A stretch of 64,000 nt of DNA from Methylobacter luteus IMV-B-3098 (GCF_000427625.1 NZ_KE386569.1:4479120-4543119); one strand, 5' to 3'; positions 1 through 9,831 are shown, counted from the stretch's first letter. Notes: generated by a model not told the origin, from the letters alone. Translations and numbers: made by a program.

Positions 1-10
1 GCTGTGATTT

Positions 11-44
11 AGTTCCGGCACGGGTTTTAGGCCGGAGCTTTTTT
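11..44 (+). terminator. Rho-independent terminator of an upstream gene
   Basis: A 9-bp stem (11-19 with 31-39, one G-U pair) is followed by a run of T. The gene it ends lies before the window. Confidence 0.7.
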
Positions 45-92
45 ATCAGCTGTGACATCCATAGATAATTGATAAACATAAAGGTGCAAAAA

Positions 93-266
93 ATGAATGA
101 TGAATCACAAACAAAAGATAAATTCTGGCTGTATGTCGGCTGCTTAACATTTGCTTTAGTGACGGTTATGGTCCTGGTTAAGAAAAGTGAGGAAGATAAA
201 TTTGCTCCGATCAAAGAGCAGTTGCAAGAAGAATCCGCGCTTATGAATATTCGCGTTTTAAACTAA
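93..266 (+). CDS. Small single-span membrane protein with FWLY motif
   Basis: A 57-aa protein with a charged N-terminus, one membrane segment (about residues 14-30) starting at FWLYVG, and a charged C-terminus. The start at 93 is chosen because AAGGTG at 81-86 sits at correct spacing; an in-frame start at 69 has no such site. It resembles the minus-strand gene at 7069-7263 in layout and in the FWLY(V/I)G motif, so the two are probably paralogues. A terminator follows at 280-304, so it is likely a single-gene unit. Function unknown. Confidence 0.7.
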   Translation: MNDESQTKDKFWLYVGCLTFALVTVMVLVKKSEEDKFAPIKEQLQEESALMNIRVLN

Positions 267-279
267 ATCCTGGGTACAC

Positions 280-304
280 GGGATATTTTGTTGATCCCTT
301 TTTT
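280..304 (+). terminator. Rho-independent terminator
   Basis: GGGAT at 280-284 pairs with ATCCC at 294-298, followed by six T. It ends the small membrane-protein gene. Confidence 0.65.
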
Positions 305-405
305 GCAGAAAAGGCAGTATGCCATGGTTTAGGGACAACACCATAATATAGAAGATATAGCGCATCAACGATCGCTTAAAATAATAGAATGATGAGGAGA
401 AAATT

Positions 406-771
406 ATGAAATTTAACTTGATAGGCCTATTGGCGGCATTATCGCTTTTTTCAGGTGGCGCATCGGCGACAGAGTATATTTACAGGGATCTTATGGCGAA
501 TACGCTGCCTTCCGCAAAGTGCGAGGCTAAGTCTGCAGCGATTGAAACTGCTTCAAAGCAATATAATGTGAACAGATTCAGCAAGAAGTTTTGCCAAACA
601 CAAGGTTACGGCTGGCACGTTGAAGAAGTGAAAAATCTCGGCACACCCGTCTGTGACGAATGTACGGATGCCGATAGCAAGGGCAAAGCTCAATGTCACT
701 TGGAAGATATGGTCGTTACTTGTAAACGCATTAAACCCGGTTCAGTAGGCATGCTGCCCGGAAAAGGCTAA
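406..771 (+). CDS. Secreted cysteine-rich protein, unknown function
   Basis: A 121-aa protein with a Sec signal peptide (cleavage likely after ASA, about residue 21). The mature part has six cysteines, including a CDEC pair, fitting up to three disulfides in the periplasm or outside the cell. The start has a strong GAGGAG site just upstream. I do not recognise the family. It stands alone, followed by a strong hairpin at 787-812. Confidence 0.75.
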   Translation: MKFNLIGLLAALSLFSGGASATEYIYRDLMANTLPSAKCEAKSAAIETASKQYNVNRFSKKFCQTQGYGWHVEEVKNLGTPVCDECTDADSKGKAQCHLEDMVVTCKRIKPGSVGMLPGKG

Positions 772-786
772 CAGGAAGTTTGAGCG

Positions 787-812
787 GCAAGAGATCCGAA
801 TGGATCTCTTGC
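787..812 (+). terminator. Perfect hairpin after secreted-protein gene
   Basis: A perfect 11-bp stem (787-797 with 802-812) closes a 4-nt loop GAAT. There is no T run, so it may be a terminator or an mRNA 3'-end stabilising hairpin. Confidence 0.5.
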
Positions 813-1800
813 TCACATTAACGGTATTGTTGGGCAGTGGGTTTAAATTCATTCTGATGTGAGAGATATCTGTCAATGATGTGTCGAACGCATTAGCATG
901 GCCAATGCAGAATATGAGAAACAGGATGGGACTTGGCTTTTCCTGCAAGCAAGGAAACGGCGCGACGCAACGTTTGCCAGATAAAAGATAATGACTGTCA
1001 CTGTTTGTCAGCGGAAAGAAAATAACGATTTTCGCAAATTTGCAGCCCCTTTCGGTTTTTCATATCATTTTTTGATATTCTTCCTCAAACTCTGGGCAAT
1101 TGCTCTTCTGCGCCAATTCTCCCAGGCGATGGAATCGCACTAATTCACCGCTTAATAATTGCCGGCAAAATCAGAAATAGCCCGCGAGTGCCAGCGCCAA
1201 ATCCTCAAAATTTTCCAGATCCCGGCCTGTAAATAAAAAATAAAAAACCGCCAATTGAAGACCTATGTAAGGGAGCAATCCTATATTCGGCCGCGCACAC
1301 TGTTTTGTATTACTTCGGTAAGAGTTGGCTCCACATGTATTAAATCAAAGAACAGTATTCCAGTTAAGTATCGGATAAGCGAAGGCAAGTTAAAAGCGCT
1401 ACGTGCCATTACAGGCTTATCTTGAAACGGCCAAACGGCGAAGAAAAACGTCGAAATACTATCCCTCCCTCCAGTTATTTCAGTTTCAGTCGTGTCATTT
1501 CGTTTATTCAATCCGGCAATTCATTATTGTTTTTCAGTATTTTTGATTAACTATAAACATTAACTTACTGAAGCCAAAAGCAGATGTCTGCCCAGAAAAA
1601 TTTCAATTACACGGTGCTTGCCCGTACTGCTTTTCTTGAATGGCCATAACAGATTCCCTGATCAGGGCTTCCGTCAATGGCCTGTAGGCTATGCAAAAAA
1701 CTTAAGAAACATCACCGCGACATTTATGAGATAATTTTATATTTAACTATTAACAGGACCCGTTGTGTCCGGATTATTCTGATACTGAAAGGAGTAACAC
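813..1800. other. About 1-kb non-coding stretch before purE
   Basis: No open frame here has a credible start and ribosome site. The only site I can support is the purE Shine-Dalgarno AAAGGAG at 1788-1794. The stretch may hold decayed sequence. Confidence 0.4.
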
Positions 1801-2298
1801 ATGACAGCACTGGTTGGCATCATTATGGGCTCGACCTCTGACTGGGAAACCATGCGCTTTGCCGCGGAAACGCTTGATCGACTAAAAGTGCCGTATGAGG
1901 CTGAAGTCGTTTCGGCGCACCGGACGCCGGACAAACTGTTTCAGTATGCCGAGGCGGCGGAAGCTAAAGGCCTGGAAGTGATCATCGCGGGCGCCGGCGG
2001 CGCCGCTCATCTGCCCGGTATGGCGGCAGCGAAAACCGCCGTCCCTGTTCTGGGCGTTCCGGTACAGTCCAAGGCGTTAAACGGCATGGACTCCTTGTTA
2101 TCGATCGTTCAGATGCCTGCCGGCATTCCGGTCGGTACATTGGCTATCGGCAAAGCAGGAGCCATTAATGCAGCTTTACTGGCGACAGCCATTATCAGCA
2201 ACAAGCACAGCGAATACCGTACGGCATTAAACGATTATCGACGTGAACAGACCGAAACAGTGCTTGAGCATTCAGATCCGAGGGAGGATAGGATATGA
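1801..2298 (+). CDS. purE: N5-carboxyaminoimidazole ribonucleotide mutase
   Basis: Class I PurE, 165 aa, converts N5-CAIR to CAIR in de novo purine synthesis (cytosol). Visible family motifs are GSTSDW (residues 10-15), SAHRTP (about 39-44), [11 protein letters not shown] (about 64-74) and the GVPV/GIPV segments. Length is normal for the family. The start has AAAGGAG at 1788-1794. The stop overlaps the purK start by ATGA, so the two enzymes are translationally coupled and act in sequence. No regulatory site was recognised. Confidence 0.96.
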   Translation: MTALVGIIMGSTSDWETMRFAAETLDRLKVPYEAEVVSAHRTPDKLFQYAEAAEAKGLEVIIAGAGGAAHLPGMAAAKTAVPVLGVPVQSKALNGMDSLLSIVQMPAGIPVGTLAIGKAGAINAALLATAIISNKHSEYRTALNDYRREQTETVLEHSDPREDRI

Positions 2299-3389
2299 AA
2301 ATTGGAATTCTCGGAGCCGGGCAACTGGCGCGTATGATTGCGTTAGCGGGTTATCCGTTAGGGCTGGATTTTATTTTTCTGGACCCGTCGGCCGATGCCT
2401 GCGCCAACAAATTGGGTGAACACCTGCATGGGGACTACAGCGATCCAGCCTTGCTCGCGCAACTGGCGGAGCGCGCCGATGTCGTCACCTATGAGTTTGA
2501 GAATGTCCCGGCGCATGTCGCCGAGTTTCTGTCGGCGCGGACACAGGTGCATCCTGCCCCCAAGGCGCTGGCGGTTGCTCAGGATCGGCTCATTGAAAAA
2601 AGCTTTTTCCGGGAAATCGGGATTCCGACACCGGCTTTCGCAGCCGTGAACAGTCTTGAAGATCTGAGACAGGCTATGCCGGGCATCGGCTGGCCGGCCA
2701 TTTTGAAAAGCCGCACCCTGGGCTATGATGGTAAAGGCCAGTCTGTGCTCAAGTCGGTTGACGACCTGGAGCCGGCCTGGGAATTGCTGCAAGGCGTGCC
2801 CGCTATCGTTGAGGCGTTTGTGCCATTCAGACGCGAAGTGTCGATTATTGCGGTACGCAATGTTTCAGGTGCTATCGTTTTCTATCCGTTATCTGAAAAT
2901 TTGCATCGCGGCGGCATTCTGCGGGTTTCTGAATGCTGTGATGGCGATACGCTGCAAAAGCAGGCTGAATCTCATGTTTCTATGTTAATGGAAGCGCTGG
3001 ATTATGTCGGCGTGCTGGCGTTGGAACTGTTTGAGGTGGACGGTAAGCTGGTCGCCAATGAATTCGCACCGCGTGTGCATAACTCCGGCCATTGGACGAT
3101 TGAAGGCGCTGAGACCAGTCAGTTCGAAAATCATCTGCGCGCCATTCTGGATCAGCCTTTAGGTGCTACGACACCAGTTGGCAAGGCCGCCATGGTGAAT
3201 TTTATCGGTGGCTTGCCGGCTAACGATGATGTCTTGAAAATTCCGAACGCACATCTGCATCTTTATGACAAAGTCCCGAGGAAGGGCCGTAAAGTCGCCC
3301 ATGCGACAGTGCGTGCGGAAGATTCGGAGAAGTTATCAGACCTGGTTAGAGCATTGGTTGCGCTTGCCGATCAGGTTGATGATTCATAA
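2295..3389 (+). CDS. purK: N5-carboxyaminoimidazole ribonucleotide synthase
   Basis: ATP-grasp enzyme of 364 aa that makes N5-CAIR from AIR, ATP and bicarbonate, feeding PurE. The N-terminus [11 protein letters not shown] is typical of PurK; the ATP-grasp signature region [12 protein letters not shown] (about residues 138-149) and the metal-binding stretch ELFEV...[14 protein letters not shown] (about 242-270) are present. It overlaps purE by four bases. No clear T-rich terminator separates it from the convergent nhaR gene. Confidence 0.96.
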   Translation: MKIGILGAGQLARMIALAGYPLGLDFIFLDPSADACANKLGEHLHGDYSDPALLAQLAERADVVTYEFENVPAHVAEFLSARTQVHPAPKALAVAQDRLIEKSFFREIGIPTPAFAAVNSLEDLRQAMPGIGWPAILKSRTLGYDGKGQSVLKSVDDLEPAWELLQGVPAIVEAFVPFRREVSIIAVRNVSGAIVFYPLSENLHRGGILRVSECCDGDTLQKQAESHVSMLMEALDYVGVLALELFEVDGKLVANEFAPRVHNSGHWTIEGAETSQFENHLRAILDQPLGATTPVGKAAMVNFIGGLPANDDVLKIPNAHLHLYDKVPRKGRKVAHATVRAEDSEKLSDLVRALVALADQVDDS

Positions 3390-3457
3390 CCCCAGTCTCT
3401 TGCAGGTTGCGGCGACAAAGCCGCGGACGGAGGATTCCTCGTGCGGAGCAAATTCAT

Positions 3458-4366
3458 TTATGAATTTGCCTTGTTGCGGGATAGCCATTCTCCGGCCTTG
3501 GCAGTAATAGCTGTTACGGCCGGATGGGATACTTTTCTCAGCATCGAAATGGCATAGAATTGAACGGTTAAATCTTCAGCCTCGCCAATAGAAATCACCT
3601 CGCATTTGTCTTCTATTTCTGCCTTGATGGCCGTCGGTACGGCAAAAATACCGATACCGGCCTGGCCAAATTTCTCCATCAGCGCGCTGTCATCAAATTC
3701 GCCAATAACGCGCGGATGGATATGCCGCCTGTCAAACCATTGTTGTAGTTGAGTCCTTATTCCGCTGGCGATGCCCGGCAATAATAGCGGAGCATTATCG
3801 AGGCAATTCGGGAACGCCTGTTCAAAAGTGTCTGCCAATTTGGGCGCGGCAAAAAAAGTCAGCGTTGATTCCCCTAGTAGCCTGCTGAAGCCGCGAATAT
3901 TGGTATCCACAGGAATCTGGTTGTCTGATATGACCAGATCCAGCTTGTGCAGATCCAGATCGCCCAAAAGCGAGTCAAGATCTCTTTCCCGGCAGTTGAT
4001 GCGTACCAGGGTCGGCATGCGCAAAGCCGGCTCAAGCAGCCGATAGACGATGGATTTAGGCACGACGTCGGCAATGCCTACATTGAATGTCAATACTGGT
4101 TCAGTAGGCTTATCATGAACCACGTTCTCCAATTCGCTGCCTAGCGAGAAAATTTCATCGGCGTAAGTTAAAACCTTATGTCCGGTATCTGTGAGTTCGA
4201 GATGGCGTCCTACACGATCAAATAAAGCCACCCCTAAAGTTTCTTCCAGCAGGCTTAGCTGTCCACTGATAGTCTGCGGTGTCAGATTCAAGCGTTCACT
4301 GGCTCGGACAATGCTTTTTTCCTTGGCGACCATCCAGAAGTAATGGAGATGCTTATAGTTAATCAT
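3458..4366 (-). CDS. nhaR: LysR-family regulator, NhaR type
   Basis: A 302-aa LysR-type regulator. The N-terminus (INYKHLHYFWMVAKE, then SERLNLTPQTISGQL at about 23-37) closely follows the NhaR type, which in enterobacteria activates the Na+/H+ antiporter gene nhaA in response to sodium. The rest is a LysR substrate-binding domain of normal length. No nhaA is in the window, so the target is elsewhere or differs. It is convergent with purEK and divergent from the HPF-like gene; the AT-rich intergenic region carries an inverted repeat at 4506-4524. Confidence 0.85.
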   Translation of the reverse strand: MINYKHLHYFWMVAKEKSIVRASERLNLTPQTISGQLSLLEETLGVALFDRVGRHLELTDTGHKVLTYADEIFSLGSELENVVHDKPTEPVLTFNVGIADVVPKSIVYRLLEPALRMPTLVRINCRERDLDSLLGDLDLHKLDLVISDNQIPVDTNIRGFSRLLGESTLTFFAAPKLADTFEQAFPNCLDNAPLLLPGIASGIRTQLQQWFDRRHIHPRVIGEFDDSALMEKFGQAGIGIFAVPTAIKAEIEDKCEVISIGEAEDLTVQFYAISMLRKVSHPAVTAITAKAGEWLSRNKANS

Positions 4367-4505
4367 AAATATTGCTCAGTTCATGCGCTGATTCAGGTCA
4401 TTAGAACATTATCACTGATTAAATAATACTCCGACGATTTTTTATTTACTCACTTAATCCAGTACGGCAATAGACATTTGCTTCTTTAAAAAATAAAAAA
4501 GTTCG

Positions 4506-4524
4506 ATTAATTCGATCAATTAAT
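4506..4524. promoter_or_regulatory. Inverted repeat between nhaR and HPF-like gene
   Basis: A 7-bp perfect inverted repeat (ATTAATT, 5-bp spacer, AATTAAT) lies in the divergent, AT-rich region. LysR-type proteins often bind such dyads near their own promoter, so it is a candidate operator. No binding consensus was verified. Confidence 0.35.
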
Positions 4525-4604
4525 AAAAAATATCCGACTTTTTATTTGGTACGGTACGAGGTAATTTAAAAGCTCATCTGGTAATACTCATCTAGGAGTG
4601 CAGT

Positions 4605-4949
4605 ATGCAAATTGATATTCAAGCTCGAAACTTTTCCTTGACCGAAGCATTGCAGCGTTATGTCGTTAAACGCATTAATAGCGCCTTAGTCAGCAGCAAT
4701 GATTCTGTTCAGCGTATTATCGTGCGCCTTTCCAGTATCAATGGCCTTAAAGGCGGAGCTGATAAACGCTGTCATATTCAAGTAGTGATTCCGCATCAAT
4801 CAGATGTCATTATTGATGATGTTGAGGACAACATGTATGCGGCTGTTGACAATGCGACCGATCGAGCCGGGCGCACTGTCACGCGTCATGTAGCTAAACA
4901 TCGCAAATTCAAACGCCCATTACACCCGGTTGATTCAACTGCTGCGTAG
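4605..4949 (+). CDS. HPF/RaiA-family ribosome-associated protein
   Basis: A 114-aa protein of the sigma-54 modulation/S30EA fold (short form). The N-terminus MQIDIQARNFSLTEAL and the segment DNMYAAVDNATDRAGRTVTRHV match the family's beta-alpha-beta-beta-beta-alpha layout. Such proteins bind the 30S decoding centre and hibernate ribosomes in stationary phase. The start has AGGAG at 4594-4598. It is not next to rpoN or PTS genes, so it is not the canonical hpf locus. A second member, fused to a cold-shock-like domain, lies at 53158-53697. Confidence 0.82.
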   Translation: MQIDIQARNFSLTEALQRYVVKRINSALVSSNDSVQRIIVRLSSINGLKGGADKRCHIQVVIPHQSDVIIDDVEDNMYAAVDNATDRAGRTVTRHVAKHRKFKRPLHPVDSTAA

Positions 4950-4988
4950 ATTAATTCATACTATTTTTTTCAATTAAAACACTCACGC

Positions 4989-5011
4989 GCCCTCTCCATT
5001 CGGGAGAGGGC
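4989..5011 (+). terminator. Hairpin after HPF-like gene
   Basis: A perfect 9-bp stem (4989-4997 with 5003-5011) with a 5-nt loop. The following sequence is only modestly T-rich. Confidence 0.5.
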
Positions 5012-5161
5012 CATTTACAACGCCACAGTTAAGTGCAGTATTAATCAAGCTTTGGCGCTCTAACCATCTGCCGAATCAATTTTTATCCAAGCCCAGGGAT
5101 TAATTTACTGTATCTGCCCGAATCGTCCAGCTAATCCAACTTATACTCCAAAGGAGAATGC

Positions 5162-5671
5162 ATGAACTCTCGTATACGACAGATGATTGCCTTATCGGTC
5201 TTGTGTTTGACAAGCCTGAACAGCTTTGCCCAGCAGCGTATCGCCGTTTTGGATTTCGAGCTGAAAGATCTGACTCTGGCGCCCGGTATACCGGCTGAGG
5301 TTGAACGCACGGCTGGCATAAGAGCTATGCTGGAAAACGGACTGATAAAAGCCGGGTATGAAGTCGTACCGGTAAGCCTGGAGGCTCAGCGGCGCGCCAA
5401 TGCCGGGGTCGGCTATCTCTTCGATCATGATGATGTGGCGGCCGAACTGGCCAGAAAAGCCGGTGCCGACTATATACTGGTCGGGCGCCTGCATAAGCCC
5501 AGTTTCCTGTTTGCTTATCTTATGGGACATTTGGTCAGCGTGCGCGACAGCCAATTAATAGGTAACTACATTTCAGAGATTAAAGGCAGCGATAAAAAAC
5601 TGACGTTAAAAGGCGTGGAAAGCTTGATCGTTAAAATCGATAATACTCTGAAAACCATAAAACAACCCTGA
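5162..5671 (+). CDS. Exported DUF2380/DUF3280-like protein
   Basis: A 169-aa protein with a signal peptide (cleavage near SFA-QQ, about residue 24). The mature part opens with RIAVLDFEL, and its alternating beta/alpha pattern (VLDFEL, GYEVVPV, GADYILVGRL) is what I know from the DUF2380/DUF3280 group. That group is periplasmic and without an assigned reaction. The start has AAAGGAG ending nine bases upstream. It stands alone between the HPF-like gene and lpxD. Family call moderate, function unknown. Confidence 0.65.
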   Translation: MNSRIRQMIALSVLCLTSLNSFAQQRIAVLDFELKDLTLAPGIPAEVERTAGIRAMLENGLIKAGYEVVPVSLEAQRRANAGVGYLFDHDDVAAELARKAGADYILVGRLHKPSFLFAYLMGHLVSVRDSQLIGNYISEIKGSDKKLTLKGVESLIVKIDNTLKTIKQP

Positions 5672-5800
5672 ATGCCGGAGAATCCTCTTTATTAAAAGTG
5701 TATTTTGTCATACCGAATTATAAGTTTTTGCTAAACTATTCTTTTCAGTAACTATGTGCCATATAGTTTGGCGCTATAACAAAATAATAGCAGGAACAAT

Positions 5801-6841
5801 ATGCCGGTTATATTAAGAGAACTTGCCGATTTTTGCGGAGCCCGGATTGAAGGCGGGGATGCATCAGCATTAATTCATTCCGCAGCGGATATCATGACGG
5901 CACAAAGCGGACAGGTCACGCAATTGACTAACAGCCGTTATGCCGGACATATCAAGGATTCCACGGCTTCCGCCTGTTTTGTTGCCGAAGGTTTTGTTGT
6001 TGAAAACGTTCCGCCAGGCATGGCGTTATTGGTCTGCGCCGATCCTGAGATCAGTTTTATTAAAGCCGTCGAGTTGCTGCACCCGGCCAGAATTTACCGC
6101 CGACAAATCTCGCCACAGGCCGTGCTCGAAGATAATGTCGTATTGGGTAGCGAGCTGTATATCGGTCCGTACGCCGTGATTGGTGAAAATGCGTTGATTG
6201 GTGATGGCAGTGAAGTTCTGGCTGGCGTCTATATCGGTAAAAACGCAAAAATAGGCAAGAATTGCCGCATTCATCCGTATGCCGTTATTTATGACGATGT
6301 GGAAATCGGCGATAACGTCATCATACATTCCGGTGCCGTTATCGGTGCCGAAGGATTCGGCTATAAATTCCGCAACGGTGCTCACGTTAAAGTGCCGCAG
6401 GTCGGCAATGTCATTATCGAAGATAACGTCGAAATCGGCGCCAATACCTGTATCGACAGGGGCGCATTGGGCAGTACGGTTATCGGAATGGGCAGCAAGA
6501 TAGATAATCTGGTGCAGATCGGGCATAACAACAAAGTCGGTAAGCACGTAATCATGTGCGGTCAGACCGGGGTATCCGGTTCCTGCACGATTGAAGACTA
6601 TGCCATCCTGGCCGGCAGCGCCGGCGTTGCCGATCATGTCACGATCGGTCGTGGAGCAGTAGTCATGGCGCGTTCGGGCATAGCCGGCGATGTCAAAGCC
6701 GGTACTCAGGTGTTCGGTAGTCCTGCCAAGGACAAGAAGGTGGCTTATAAGGAACAGGTTGCCATTAGCAAACTACCTGAGCTTTTGAAGAAAGTGAAAG
6801 TCCTGGAAGAGAGGCTCAGTCTTCTTGAAAAGGACGTATAA
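5801..6841 (+). CDS. lpxD: UDP-3-O-acylglucosamine N-acyltransferase
   Basis: A 346-aa left-handed beta-helix acyltransferase, third step of lipid A synthesis, transferring a hydroxyacyl group from ACP to UDP-3-O-acyl-glucosamine at the inner membrane. Residues 1-100 form the uridine-binding LpxD domain; about 100-310 are hexapeptide repeats; the catalytic His is in QIGHNN at about residue 242; a C-terminal helix follows. It is alone here, not in the usual bamA-skp-lpxD-fabZ-lpxA-lpxB cluster, so it may be a second or relocated copy. Confidence 0.94.
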   Translation: MPVILRELADFCGARIEGGDASALIHSAADIMTAQSGQVTQLTNSRYAGHIKDSTASACFVAEGFVVENVPPGMALLVCADPEISFIKAVELLHPARIYRRQISPQAVLEDNVVLGSELYIGPYAVIGENALIGDGSEVLAGVYIGKNAKIGKNCRIHPYAVIYDDVEIGDNVIIHSGAVIGAEGFGYKFRNGAHVKVPQVGNVIIEDNVEIGANTCIDRGALGSTVIGMGSKIDNLVQIGHNNKVGKHVIMCGQTGVSGSCTIEDYAILAGSAGVADHVTIGRGAVVMARSGIAGDVKAGTQVFGSPAKDKKVAYKEQVAISKLPELLKKVKVLEERLSLLEKDV

Positions 6842-6889
6842 GTGGTACGCCTCAAGAAATTCTAAAACAGGCAAATATCGACATGAAAT

Positions 6890-6917
6890 GCTGCTCTGGT
6901 TGGGGAGAGCGGCGTTT
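6890..6917 (+). terminator. Probable terminator after lpxD
   Basis: An 8-bp stem with one G-U pair (6890-6897 with 6906-6913) and an 8-nt loop, followed by GTTTC. Confidence 0.45.
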
Positions 6918-7028
6918 CTGATACAACGGCAAGCTTTCTGATAGAGATTAGGAAGGGGATACTGTTACGTGGCAAAACTGTTTAATAACAGTGTCGGAAA
7001 AATACTAAAGGACTAATAACTTTTAACA

Positions 7029-7060
7029 TACCCCCCTCGCAGACATATACGAGGGGGGTA
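7029..7060 (-). terminator. Strong G-C hairpin terminating the small membrane-protein gene
   Basis: A perfect 11-bp stem (7029-7039 with 7050-7060), containing six consecutive G-C pairs and a 10-nt loop, lies 9 bp past the stop of the minus-strand gene. It also faces lpxD and may act in both directions. Confidence 0.65.
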
Positions 7061-7068
7061 GCAGTATC

Positions 7069-7263
7069 TTATTCTACAGCTTTATTTTTAGTTGCTTTTC
7101 TTGCTTCAATTTGTTGGAAAGTTTCTTTTTGAAGCTCAGCTACTGCGCCGCTTTTCAAATGCTCAGTTTCTCTGCCTTTGAGCATAACAACTAATACGAT
7201 AGTTAGAACGATGATTCCGCCAATATACAGCCAGAAATTATCTCTTTGTTGTTCTTCAGCCAT
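7069..7263 (-). CDS. Small single-span membrane protein with FWLY motif
   Basis: A 64-aa protein: hydrophilic N-terminus, one membrane segment (about 10-29) starting with FWLYIGG, charged C-terminal helix. A GAGGA site precedes the start. It is the apparent paralogue of the gene at 93-266. Alone in its unit, with a strong terminator. Function unknown. Confidence 0.7.
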   Translation of the reverse strand: MAEEQQRDNFWLYIGGIIVLTIVLVVMLKGRETEHLKSGAVAELQKETFQQIEARKATKNKAVE

Positions 7264-7634
7264 TTTTAAATCCTCATATAGTTATTGTAGTAATGTTTTT
7301 TGTCCCCTCTCCTCAAAGGGGTAACTCAGTAATTATTTATTCACCGAGTCGATCGTCGAAGTTTTTATAAACGACGGGATAATTTTTATCATGAGATAAG
7401 GTGTTGTGTCAAAACTAAAATAAAATGTTCTTGATCGCCTTGTTGTTTGGCCTTGCACAAGCGCCTTATCTATTGGCAAAATTTTTAATCATTAGTTAAT
7501 ATGTTATTGATAATAAAGTAATTTAATTTTTTTGTTTTTACAGCAAGCATAAAGTCTGTCGCAACGTATTTTTAGCCATGAGGTGATGTACAGCCGGTTA
7601 AAAATCGCATTGATGAGGCAGAAGGAAGGTCAGA
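7264..7634. other. AT-rich divergent intergenic region
   Basis: The region separates the minus-strand small gene from pap and must hold both promoters. No consensus promoter or operator was clear. The pap ribosome site is GAAGGAAGG just before 7635. Confidence 0.4.
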
Positions 7635-9116
7635 ATGTTTGAAATTGCCGAGTTGGGTCATACCTTAAAGAAATCCGATTATGATAAGCAAGTGCCTGAT
7701 TTGAGAACGCGATTACTGACGGCTCAGCAGGAGATCCGGCAAACAGGTTTTCCTGTCGTTGTCCTTATATCGGGTGTTGACGGAGGCGGCAAAGGTGAGG
7801 TGATCAATTTGTTGAATGAATGGATGGACCCGCATTATATACAGACCAATGCATTCGATGAACCGAGTGATGAAGAGAAGGAGCGGCCTAAATTCTGGCG
7901 ATTCTGGCGCACTTTGCCGGCTAAAGGCGCTATCGGCATTTATGCCGGTTCCTGGTACAGTGAGCCGTTATCGCGACATGTTCATCATGAGATCAATGAT
8001 GAACAACTGCAGATGGATCTCATGCATATCAAACAATTCGAGCAGATGCTGATCGATGATGGCGCTTTGATCATTAAATGCTGGTTGCATCTTGGCCGGG
8101 AAGCACAGAAAAAGCGGCTGAAAAAACTCGAAAAAAATCCGGAAACCAGTTGGCGGGTAACCAGTCGCGATAAAAAGCATCTGGAAATGTATGACGACTT
8201 TATCGACGTGGCTGAGAAGGTATTGTCCGAAACCAGCACCGGCGCATCGCCGTGGCTGATCATTGACGGTACGGATAGACATTACAGACGCCTAGCGGTG
8301 GGCCGGCATGTGCTGGACAGAATCAGCCGACATATTGAGCAGAGAGACGCAGACAAAAGAGTTATCGAAAAAACAGCTGCTTCCGGCGTCATTAATGCGA
8401 GACATAATCCGCTGGATAAGCTCGACCTGTCGCTTAAACTGGATGAAAAAACTTACCATAATCAACTGAATTTTTACCAGGGCAAACTGAGCAAATTGGC
8501 AAGGCTGGCGCGCCAGAAAAAGCGCTCCAGCATATTAGTTTTCGAAGGTTGGGATGCCGGCGGGAAGGGCGGGGCCATCAGGCGCTTGATTCATGCGCTT
8601 GATGCAAGAAATTATCGTGTGATTCCTGTTTTCGCACCCACAGATGAAGAACGCTCCCAGCATTACTTGTGGCGATTCTGGCGCCATATCCCGCGCGCAG
8701 GCAAAATCACTATTTACGATAGAAGCTGGTACGGGCGTGTGCTGGTTGAGCGTGTCGAAGGCTTTGCGGCGGAATATGAATGGGCGCGCGGTTTTTCAGA
8801 AATCGTTAATTTTGAGGAAGAATTGATGCGTGACGGCATTATCATCCTGAAATTCTGGCTGCATATTGATCAGGACGAGCAATTAAGACGATTTAGGGCT
8901 CGTGAACAGATCAGTTATAAACGATACAAAATAACCGAGGAAGATTACCGCAATCGCGAGAAATGGGCCGAGTATGAATTGGCCGTTAATGAAATGATTA
9001 CCCGGACCAGTACCCAGGCAGCACCTTGGGTATTGATTGAAGGCAATGATAAAAAATACGCCCGTATTAAAGCGTTGAAAAGTTATTGTGAGAAGCTGGA
9101 ATCGGCTTTGGGCTGA
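7635..9116 (+). CDS. pap: Polyphosphate:AMP phosphotransferase (tandem PPK2, class II)
   Basis: A 493-aa protein of two fused PPK2 domains that uses polyphosphate to turn AMP into ADP (cytosolic energy salvage). Domain 1 has Walker A SGVDGGGKG (about 46-54); domain 2 has EGWDAGGKGG (about 305-314). Both have the lid sequence around WRFWR. In domain 2 the Walker B-type motif is intact (YDRSWYGR), but in domain 1 it reads YAGSWYSE (103-110), losing the Asp and Arg, so domain 1 is probably structural. This fits class II enzymes, where the C-terminal domain is the active one. Confidence 0.92.
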   Translation: MFEIAELGHTLKKSDYDKQVPDLRTRLLTAQQEIRQTGFPVVVLISGVDGGGKGEVINLLNEWMDPHYIQTNAFDEPSDEEKERPKFWRFWRTLPAKGAIGIYAGSWYSEPLSRHVHHEINDEQLQMDLMHIKQFEQMLIDDGALIIKCWLHLGREAQKKRLKKLEKNPETSWRVTSRDKKHLEMYDDFIDVAEKVLSETSTGASPWLIIDGTDRHYRRLAVGRHVLDRISRHIEQRDADKRVIEKTAASGVINARHNPLDKLDLSLKLDEKTYHNQLNFYQGKLSKLARLARQKKRSSILVFEGWDAGGKGGAIRRLIHALDARNYRVIPVFAPTDEERSQHYLWRFWRHIPRAGKITIYDRSWYGRVLVERVEGFAAEYEWARGFSEIVNFEEELMRDGIIILKFWLHIDQDEQLRRFRAREQISYKRYKITEEDYRNREKWAEYELAVNEMITRTSTQAAPWVLIEGNDKKYARIKALKSYCEKLESALG

Positions 9117-9532
9117 AAGCTGTCTATTTTAAAATATGTTCACTGACGTTATGGTGCCAAATCGGACTATCTACATCTTTTTAATTTTGTCACAAAAATT
9201 CTATATCAGATGTCAGAAGTAAAGCTTGAGCCTCTTTTCTTTCATTGGGCCACAATTACCGCACAGGCTGATCAATTTTGGAAATTAATCGCTTCAGTCC
9301 AATAACCTTTTCATACCCAAGGCGGGCTAAATTTCAACAGGTTACTGATAAAAAATATGAAAAGCGGTTCATTGCTCAATCCTGGCAAGGGTGCGTGCTC
9401 AATCATAATCGAGAGCGCGTCTAATTTAAGCAGTAAACTGGAAACGTTAAAAAAATAGGTCAAGATTTCCCTAATGCTGAACAGAAAACACCGAACTTCT
9501 CAAAACCAGCTAATCAGTATTTTTTAATGTTC
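9117..9532. other. Intergenic region left of the integrated element
   Basis: No gene is supported between pap and the left attachment repeat. The element appears to have entered this intergenic region, not a tRNA gene. Confidence 0.5.
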
Positions 9533-9549
9533 ATAAGTAGTCATACGAA
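9533..9549 (+). repeat. Left attachment site repeat (attL)
   Basis: ATAAGTAGTCATACGAA is identical to 21052-21068 and in the same orientation; similarity ends abruptly on both sides. It is about 280 bp before the integrase gene. Confidence 0.75.
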
Positions 9550-9654
9550 CACAAAAAACCACAATAAACCGCAGTAACCAATAATAGATAAATCAATCAC
9601 TTATAGTCTATTGCTTGTTGCTGAATATTGCTATTTATTGCCTGTTTTTATGGT

Positions 9655-9676
9655 CAAGTGCGACAAAATTGCGACA
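9655..9676 (+). repeat. 22-bp internal repeat, candidate integrase arm site
   Basis: This is identical to 20947-20968. It contains two direct copies of TGCGACA, and a TATAAT at 9683-9688 follows closely, so binding here could also control the integrase promoter. Confidence 0.6.
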
Positions 9677-9831
9677 AAAATATATAATAGAACCCTAGAC
9701 ACAAAGCGGGCCAGAAGGTGTTTCCAGCACCAACCAGCCCATGACCAAATACTTAATTAACCGGATTAAGCAATGGCTTCACTCATTATATCAAGTGCCT
9801 ATTGCCTACCCTATAAATATAGAAGGCAAGC

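Noticed and set aside
742..948. 68-codon minus-strand frame after the secreted-protein gene
   Set aside because: TTG start without site; it spans the perfect hairpin at 787-812.
1281..1511. 76-codon minus-strand frame before purE
   Set aside because: TTG start, no ribosome site, no recognisable pattern.
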